The notes under the pieces are model-generated. The model was not told where the DNA came from. It ran no database searches and saw only the letters and a program-made list of their open reading frames with translations. A program made the position numbers and the translations under genes. Below are positions 59,201-64,000 of a DNA stretch of 64,000 bases, in pieces (position 1 is the stretch's first letter; the number at the start of each line of letters is the position of its first letter). The stretch is from JAWKMZ01 sp041391965 (lineage in GTDB: Bacteria; Bacteroidota; Bacteroidia; Flavobacteriales; Flavobacteriaceae): positions 434,001 through 498,000 of the forward strand of contig JAWKMZ010000002.1 of assembly GCA_041391965.1 (NCBI GenBank), written 5' to 3'.

Positions 59201-59283
59201 CTTCAGTTGTTCCTGGAGAGTTTGCTTTGTACAGTTACCCAACGACAGCCTCATTATCTTTAGGTGTTGATATCCAATTTTAA
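56233..59283 (+). CDS. SusC/RagA-family TonB-linked outer-membrane transporter
   Basis: 1016 residues. After a signal peptide (LTWLMTLFMAFVMQFSFAQ) comes a carboxypeptidase-like domain (about 24-105, ITGTVTSAADGLPLPGVNV). A TonB plug follows (VVVGFSAKSRDELTSAVSNV, VRIRG-like FIRIRGIGSINAGNQPLYI, GARGGNGVVIITTKRGKKG), then the 22-strand barrel. It imports a large ligand, together with the SusD protein encoded next, powered by TonB. It leads a four-gene operon. The ligand is not shown by the context, which has no glycoside hydrolase or protease. Confidence 0.95.
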   Translation: MKLKLTWLMTLFMAFVMQFSFAQEKSITGTVTSAADGLPLPGVNVIVKGTTRGVQTDFDGNYTIKASVGETLEFSFVGMKKTSAVVGSSNSINIALSEDAQALEEIVVVGFSAKSRDELTSAVSNVTSEELEKIAPSVSIDNMLQGVASGVQVVAQNGKPGQTAFIRIRGIGSINAGNQPLYIVDGAAMNENDVNSINPNDVESVSVLKDAASTSIYGARGGNGVVIITTKRGKKGEDSVFKLSSRVGVSRKVKDNFTMMNAAQKLQYERELGGGLVGASIASDAEYQKLIGYDHDWKDDLLQDGFQKSINFSATGGEERMNYFFSLGYDEDSGIIRNVKAYDRVTGRLNVDYQAKDWAKIGTSLSFAGSHTNDPRDRNNTQNPFRAIYDYNPYEPFYVKDANGNNVLDENGQPVLNSTHTGYPVTAELTQNKIDLYNNRFAGNIYLDLSLSDHLDFKTQGSGTYDQYRRENYLQAGGILDLIVNGGVPTGTKTDNGSFDFTYTWLNKMTYSNTFGEVHNLEVTALTEYTRNNYRNYYARGNGFIVGGPSVLDVAATPITVGSFRSEYSIFSMAANVDYNYDNRYILNATVRRDGSSRFGKNSKYGNFYSGSLAWNINNEAFMADSNVFNTLKLRLSAGTSGNDQIGRYSSITTYGFGAYNNGSTTILPANFGDASLSWEENFNYGAGIEFGMFNNRLRGLVDYYNRTTSNLLLAEQLSLTTGGRSVTGNLGEMVNKGFEFELAGDIFRTEKFKWTVSANLNLYDNEVTKLVTNDDPTTLDVNESDLFTASNYYTILRVGEEVNTFYVPRYAGVNPANGEALYLDKDGNVTNSADGNEVVLSGKSPFADLDGSISTTMQYNGFDLSANFYYKMGNYTYNLPEQNMLSDGDNANDNQRLDAFNYWRNPGDTNVLPRPNSNSNQTSTRFLQKGDYIRLRSLQLGYTIPKKFTENMAIQSARIYVSGTNLWTYAPYYKGDPEVGIGSGETQGASVVPGEFALYSYPTTASLSLGVDIQF

Positions 59284-59292
59284 AAAAAAATA

Positions 59293-60720
59293 ATGAATAT
59301 GAAAAAATATATTTTAATACTAACAGTAAGTTTATTCACAGTTTTTACTGCTTGTGATAAAGAAAACTTAGATTTAAATCCATTTGATGCTGTAGGAGCT
59401 GATGTTGCTTTAAAAACACAAGGCGATTTTGACAGCGCAGTTAATGGATTGTACACACAAATGATAGGCGGTTCTTACGGAGCCAGTTTTATGTCATTTC
59501 CTGATGTGATAGCAGATAATTTAGTGTTTGTAACGGCAGGACGTCAAACTCAAAAAACTCAATATGAGTGGCGTTATAATGCTAACAATACTTATGGTGG
59601 TTTTATGACTTCATGTTATCAAGTTATTCAACAAGCTAATTATATTTTAGAGAAAGTTGATAGATTAGAAGATGGTGCAGCCAAAAACAATGTCATTGCA
59701 CAAGCAAAAGCGGCGAGAGCCTTAGCTCTTTTTACTGTAAATAATGTATTTGGAAAAATTCCAACGCAAGCAGGAGATGCAAATGGTTCTTTAGGAGTGC
59801 CAGTTTTGACAAGCTCTGACATTCGTCAAAAACCAGCAAGAAATACAGTTGCTGAAGTTTACACCTCTGTAATTGAAGACCTTGAAAGCGCTAAAGGTTT
59901 AATTAGTGATAGCAATGGTATAGAACGTTTTAACAAAGATGCTATCAACGGATTATTGTCAAGAGTTTACTTATACAATGGACAATATCAAAAAGCAGCT
60001 GATGCTGCAAGCGCTGTGTCAACTACAGTTTCGACATTCTCTAATTTCTCAGGCATTTGGGATGACTCATCAGAAGATGGTGTTATTTTTAAATTGAAAA
60101 ACTTTGATACGGATACTAATGTTTCAGTAGGAGTTCCTTACAGTCAAACTTTAACTGGAGGTATCAAATCTGAATATGTTGTTGATTTTGGATTTTATGG
60201 ATTGTTTCAAAATACAGACATTAGAAAATCTACTTATATAGTTACGAGTAGTTTTGAAGGTAACTTATATAACAATGTTGCTAAATACCTTTCAAGTTCA
60301 GTAAATACAGGATCAGGTGTTGTTGATATTAAAGTTATCAGAGCTGCTGAAGTACAATTAAACAAAGCAGAAGCACTTGCTAATATTCCAGGTCAAGACG
60401 CTGCTGCGCTTGCTGCTTTAGACTTAGTAAGAAGCCAAAGATACATTGGTTTTACTGCAGGTACTGAAACAGGACAAGCTCTTAAAGATGCTATTCAATT
60501 AGAAAGACGTTTAGAGTTAGCTTTTGAAGGTCATAGATTCTTTGATATCAAAAGAAAAGGTTTGGCCATTAACCGTACAGATGCTGGTGATTATGCAGAT
60601 GGTACAGGTACACACCCTAATTTTTTAACAATGCCAGCAGGTGATACAAGATTTCAATTGCCAATTCCAAAAACTGAATTGGATGTAAATCCTAACTTTT
60701 TACCAAATCCTGGCTATTAA
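59293..60720 (+). CDS. SusD/RagB-family surface lipoprotein
   Basis: 475 residues, the lid partner of the SusC transporter. A lipoprotein signal ends FTACDKENL; either of two close Met codons may start it. Helical TPR-like SusD core segments are NGLYTQMIGGSYGASF, AKAARALALFTVNNVFG, EVQLNKAEALANIPG and the C-terminal RRLELAFEGHRFFDIKRKG. It captures the ligand at the cell surface. The gap to SusC is 9 bases. Confidence 0.94.
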   Translation: MNMKKYILILTVSLFTVFTACDKENLDLNPFDAVGADVALKTQGDFDSAVNGLYTQMIGGSYGASFMSFPDVIADNLVFVTAGRQTQKTQYEWRYNANNTYGGFMTSCYQVIQQANYILEKVDRLEDGAAKNNVIAQAKAARALALFTVNNVFGKIPTQAGDANGSLGVPVLTSSDIRQKPARNTVAEVYTSVIEDLESAKGLISDSNGIERFNKDAINGLLSRVYLYNGQYQKAADAASAVSTTVSTFSNFSGIWDDSSEDGVIFKLKNFDTDTNVSVGVPYSQTLTGGIKSEYVVDFGFYGLFQNTDIRKSTYIVTSSFEGNLYNNVAKYLSSSVNTGSGVVDIKVIRAAEVQLNKAEALANIPGQDAAALAALDLVRSQRYIGFTAGTETGQALKDAIQLERRLELAFEGHRFFDIKRKGLAINRTDAGDYADGTGTHPNFLTMPAGDTRFQLPIPKTELDVNPNFLPNPGY

Positions 60721-60738
60721 TACTTAAAAATTGTAATT

Positions 60739-61548
60739 ATGAAAAAAATATTTTTATTATTAACATGTGTTTCTTTACTATCAACATTTACATCATGTAA
60801 TGACGAAGAAGATATACACGTGTATGACTCAGGTGATATAGCTTATTTTGAAGAAACAGCAAGTTCACTATTTGTGACTTCAGATAATCCAAGTGAAAGC
60901 ATTGAAATCGTTTCTACAGTTACTTCAAGCGCTGATAGAACTTATAATGTTCAAATTGACCCATCATCAACTGCTGTTGAAGGGGTAGAGTTTACCTTAG
61001 GTTCTTCAACATTGACTATTCCAGCAGGCGAGTATTTTGGAACGCTAACCGTAAATGGTATATTTGATGGAGCTTTAGAAACAGGTTCAACATTAGTTTT
61101 AAACTTGACATCTACAACAAATGAAGTTGCTACTTTTGATACTACTCATACCGTAAGCATTTTTAAATTATGTGAATCTAACTTAGGTGGAACATATGAA
61201 GTAACAACAACTTATGGATATCATGATTTTCTTCCTGATTTCAATCCACATACAACAATGATGGATATTGAAGCCTTAGGAAATGGAAATTATTTCGTAC
61301 AAGATTTTTCTGGCGGATTATATACAGAAGGACCTTATGCAAGTGCTTATGGTACTGGACCAACAAGTTTTGATTTGATATTTACTGATGTTTGTGGAAA
61401 TATTTCTTGGGTAGATCAAAGCGATCCTTGGGGAAGTGTTGAAATGGATGGTGTTAACTCTGTAGATCCTGATACTGGTGTTATTACGACCTCATGGTAT
61501 TGTACAGGTTATGGTGAAAATGGTGTATCAGTTTATGTGCCACAATAA
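60739..61548 (+). CDS. SusCD-associated lipoprotein with Calx-beta-like domain, first copy
   Basis: 269 residues with a lipoprotein signal ending FTSCNDEED. A domain with the phrase DPSSTAVEGVEFTL, then LTIPAGEYFGTLTV and TGSTLVLNL resembles Calx-beta or DUF1735-type modules. The C-terminal half starts near CESNLGGTYEVTTTYGYHD and is unlike known enzymes. It is related to the following gene and is 18 bases behind the SusD gene, so it is probably a surface ligand-binding protein of this system. Confidence 0.75.
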   Translation: MKKIFLLLTCVSLLSTFTSCNDEEDIHVYDSGDIAYFEETASSLFVTSDNPSESIEIVSTVTSSADRTYNVQIDPSSTAVEGVEFTLGSSTLTIPAGEYFGTLTVNGIFDGALETGSTLVLNLTSTTNEVATFDTTHTVSIFKLCESNLGGTYEVTTTYGYHDFLPDFNPHTTMMDIEALGNGNYFVQDFSGGLYTEGPYASAYGTGPTSFDLIFTDVCGNISWVDQSDPWGSVEMDGVNSVDPDTGVITTSWYCTGYGENGVSVYVPQ

Positions 61549-61571
61549 TTAATCTTATAAAAAATACAATT

Positions 61572-62423
61572 ATGAATAAATTTTTAAAAATAAGCTTGAT
61601 ATTGCTAACGTTCGTAGGATTTGTTTCTTGTGATAGCTCAGATGATGATACAAGTTTTTTGAATGATAGAACATCTGTATCTTATTTTGTGCCTGGTTCT
61701 TCAGCTACATTATTAGTACAAGAGACTGGAGTGTCTACTTTTGATGTAAAAGTTGGTATTTCTGAGCCTAAACCAGTTGATAGAGCGTTTACTTATACAA
61801 TTGATCCAACTTCAACAGCTGTTGAAAATGTAGATTATACACTTAGTTCAACTTTAAAAGTTCCTGCAAATTCTGTTGTAGGTACAATTTCGGTAACAGC
61901 CAATTATGCTACCACATCTTTAGATGGTAAAACGGTTAAGTTGCAATTACAAACCGTTGATGGTGCTGTTATTGGGGCAAGAAGTCTTTTTACTTTGAAT
62001 ATTGTGAGATACTGTCCATTAGAAGCACCATTTACAGGAGCATATACCTTAGATAATGTGTCTGGTGGAATACCAGCTGCTGGTTTTGCACCTGCATTTG
62101 GTACTGGTATAACAGTAGAGCTTGTAGCAGGTAATACAGATACTGAAAGAAGATTTAATGTTAAATGTTATCCAAGTTTTGGATTTGCTAACCCACCAGT
62201 AGATGCTATTCTAAACTATGTATGTGGTTCTTTAGAATTTGTAGGCCTTTCAGGAGCTTCTGGTGTAGGTTGTGGAGGTTCAATTGCTTTTGGACCTGCA
62301 GATACAAATGCTACATATGATCCAACAGATGATAGTATGTTTAATGTGAACTTTACTGAAAATACAGAAAGTATGTGCGGTGATAGTCCTGCTCAATCGA
62401 TTATCAAATTGACAAAACAATAA
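61572..62423 (+). CDS. SusCD-associated lipoprotein with Calx-beta-like domain, second copy
   Basis: 283 residues, lipoprotein signal ending GFVSCDSSDDD. The N-terminal domain (DPTSTAVENVDYTL, LKVPANSVVGTISVTA) is clearly a relative of that in the previous gene, and both are followed by a C-terminal domain starting with a Cys and a TGAY/GGTY-like motif. It ends the operon; a strong hairpin terminator follows. Likely a second surface ligand-binding lipoprotein. Confidence 0.75.
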   Translation: MNKFLKISLILLTFVGFVSCDSSDDDTSFLNDRTSVSYFVPGSSATLLVQETGVSTFDVKVGISEPKPVDRAFTYTIDPTSTAVENVDYTLSSTLKVPANSVVGTISVTANYATTSLDGKTVKLQLQTVDGAVIGARSLFTLNIVRYCPLEAPFTGAYTLDNVSGGIPAAGFAPAFGTGITVELVAGNTDTERRFNVKCYPSFGFANPPVDAILNYVCGSLEFVGLSGASGVGCGGSIAFGPADTNATYDPTDDSMFNVNFTENTESMCGDSPAQSIIKLTKQ

Positions 62424-62446
62424 AAAGGGTTTATTTAACCAATTTT

Positions 62447-62474
62447 AAAAGCCTGCATCATGCAGGCTTTTTTT
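62447..62474 (+). terminator. Terminator of the SusCD operon
   Basis: Perfect 11-bp stem AAAAGCCTGCA / TGCAGGCTTTT with a TCA loop and a T-run of seven, 24 bases after the last stop. Confidence 0.92.
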
Positions 62475-62511
62475 ATGCAATAATAGTAATATAGGTGTCG
62501 TTATAAATAGT

Positions 62512-62519
62512 TACTTTTG
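62512..62519 (+). promoter_or_regulatory. Putative -7 promoter element of the porin gene
   Basis: TACTTTTG, fitting TAnnTTTG, 20 bases before the ATG at 62539. A -33 box is not obvious. Confidence 0.4.
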
Positions 62520-62538
62520 CGCTGTATATTTATAAAGG

Positions 62539-64000
62539 ATGAAGAATTTTATTTGCTGTTTATTAGTTTTTATTGGCTGTCAATTTTTAAATGCTCAAAA
62601 TTTCAAAGAGAGTAACTCATCAAAAAGAGAACAAGTGTTATCGGATACCACTAAAGTGTCAACCAAAAGCACATCTAATAAAGGAATCAAAAACGATAAA
62701 GCCAAAATTGAACAGTATTTAATTATTTCATCGCAAAGGGACACTACTTATGTTGATACCACTTTAACAATAAACAAAGAATACAAATTCAATTATCTTA
62801 GAAAAGATAATTTTGATAAAATATCCTTTTCTAATATCGGCCAAACCTATAATACCTTAAGTGCTGACTTTAGTAATACAAGCACACTTCCATTATTTGG
62901 TGCCAGAGCGCGTCATTTTAACTATATGGAAGTTGAAGATATTAACTATTATCATGTCCCAACACCACTTACCGAATTGTTTTATAAAACCGCCTTTGAG
63001 CAAGGTCAAGTTTTAGATGCTTTTTTTACTTCTAATATGTCCGAGCAATTCAATTTTTCAATTGCATATAAAGGGTTAAGATCTTTAGGAAAATACCAAC
63101 ATATATTAACCAGTACAGGCAATTTTAGATTCACATCCAACTACATCACAAAAAACAAAAGATACCAAGTTAGAGGTCATATTGTGATGCAAGATTTATT
63201 AAATCAGGAAAATGGAGGTCTTACAGATGCTGATGTGAAAAATTTTGAATCAGGAGACCAAGAATTTAAAGACCGTTCTGTTTTTGCACCTAATTTTGAA
63301 AATGCCGAAAATACTTTAGAAGGCAAACGTTTTCTCTTAGAGCATCAATATAATATTGTTAAAAGTTCAGATAGTATAAATAACAATAGCTTGAGTGTAG
63401 GTAATATTATTTCGTTTGAAGATAAATATTATCAATTTAGACAAGCTCAAAAAGACGACTTTTTTGGCGAAGCATTTCTTAATTCAAAACTTAATGACAA
63501 GGTAACGCTCGAAAATTTTTATAATCGCTTTTCTCTGAATTATGCAAACAATATTATTGGAGACATCAATTTTAATGTCGATTATAATAAGTATAATTAC
63601 GGCTACAATAGTGTTACTATAATTGATGGTCAAATTATAAAAAACAGATTAAAAGGCAGTGTTGTTAGCCTTGGAGGTTCATATAAAAAGCAAATAGGAG
63701 GTTTTAAACTCAACGGAGAACTTGGTGTTAATGTATCAGGAGATTTTAAAGGCAATTTTCTCAATGCAGAAGCTTCCTATGATTTAAATGAAAATAATTC
63801 GGTAAAAGCGCAACTAAATTCAAGCTCCAAACTTCCAAACTATAATTATTTGCTGTATCAGAGCGATTATATTAGTTATAATTGGGATAACAGCGCCATC
63901 TTTAAAAATGTAAAAACGCAGCAACTTAGTTTTCAGGTAACGTCAAAACAAATAGCCGACCTATCATTCGACTATACATTGATAGATAATTATACCTATT
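62539..64000 (+). CDS. Putative porin (Porin_10 type), 3' end missing
   Basis: The frame stays open to the end of the window, giving the first 487 residues. A signal peptide (MKNFICCLLVFIGCQFLNAQ) is followed by a polar region (about 20-70), then YKFNYLRKDNFDKISFSNIG and QTYNTLSADFSNTSTLPLFG. Next is MEVEDINYYHVPTPLTELF, which is characteristic of the flavobacterial putative porin family. The rest shows the alternating pattern of beta-barrel strands (FNFSIAYKGLRSLG). It has its own promoter element and is separated from the SusCD operon by a terminator. Confidence 0.85.
   Translation, partial: MKNFICCLLVFIGCQFLNAQNFKESNSSKREQVLSDTTKVSTKSTSNKGIKNDKAKIEQYLIISSQRDTTYVDTTLTINKEYKFNYLRKDNFDKISFSNIGQTYNTLSADFSNTSTLPLFGARARHFNYMEVEDINYYHVPTPLTELFYKTAFEQGQVLDAFFTSNMSEQFNFSIAYKGLRSLGKYQHILTSTGNFRFTSNYITKNKRYQVRGHIVMQDLLNQENGGLTDADVKNFESGDQEFKDRSVFAPNFENAENTLEGKRFLLEHQYNIVKSSDSINNNSLSVGNIISFEDKYYQFRQAQKDDFFGEAFLNSKLNDKVTLENFYNRFSLNYANNIIGDINFNVDYNKYNYGYNSVTIIDGQIIKNRLKGSVVSLGGSYKKQIGGFKLNGELGVNVSGDFKGNFLNAEASYDLNENNSVKAQLNSSSKLPNYNYLLYQSDYISYNWDNSAIFKNVKTQQLSFQVTSKQIADLSFDYTLIDNYTY

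Overview
The window comes from a low-G+C member of the Bacteroidota, almost certainly the family Flavobacteriaceae. Evidence for this is the gliding pair gldB-gldC, type IX secretion sorting domains (VSVYDILGRK), a SusC/SusD pair, promoter elements of the form TAnnTTTG, TTG starts, and a DnaG primase and LysRS of flavobacterial type. I see no rRNA, tRNA, CRISPR array, prophage or transposase. The first gene is cut by the left edge and the last by the right edge.

Layout. 1-6.9 kb is housekeeping: end of an outer-membrane barrel gene, dnaG, a response regulator, nadE, gldB-gldC and a rhodanese. 6.95-23.5 kb is one long same-strand catabolic locus for phenylacetyl-CoA: a TetR regulator, then paaE-A-B-(four-helix-bundle gene)-C-D-VOC-paaG-H-I-J-Z-paaF-like-paaY, followed by the E2 and fused E1 of a 2-oxoacid dehydrogenase complex. 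23.5-26.8 kb holds a SulP transporter and small membrane, lipoprotein and zinc-motif genes. 26.8-36.1 kb holds two giant type IX-secreted proteins and a small secreted protein. 36.3-39.3 kb is a PLP enzyme, a LysM glucosaminidase and hemL. 39.4-48.5 kb holds two small periplasmic proteins, a DPP III-like peptidase, a zinc metalloprotease, a di-haem cytochrome-like lipoprotein, lysS and a DUF1573 protein. 48.6-56.0 kb has a membrane-anchored LuxR-type regulator, a YqaE/Pmp3 peptide, lipB, a nucleoid-associated protein, a large lipoprotein and rnhB. 56.2-62.4 kb is a SusC-SusD-lipoprotein-lipoprotein uptake operon, and a Porin_10-type putative porin begins at 62.5 kb.

How the genes work together. 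PaaABCDE epoxidises the ring of phenylacetyl-CoA, PaaG isomerises it to the oxepin, PaaZ opens and oxidises it, and PaaJ, a PaaF-like protein and PaaH carry out beta-oxidation; PaaI and PaaY are salvage thioesterases. No phenylacetate-CoA ligase (paaK) is present. A 2-oxoacid dehydrogenase E2/E1 pair closes the locus instead, so I infer that phenylacetyl-CoA may be made directly from phenylpyruvate.

The most unusual signal is in the gaps of this operon. GAA-N3/TTC-N3 hexamer repeats, often arranged as long inverted repeats, sit directly in front of paaB, paaC, paaD and paaJ and recur in frame inside the E2 linker. One copy encloses a four-helix-bundle (23S rRNA intervening-sequence type) gene between paaB and paaC. 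This looks like an intervening-sequence-like element living in a catabolic mRNA. Other points of interest are a primase without its zinc ligands, a response regulator with Glu at the phospho-acceptor site, a PaaZ with an extra C-terminal domain, and near-identical sorting-domain DNA in two neighbouring genes.
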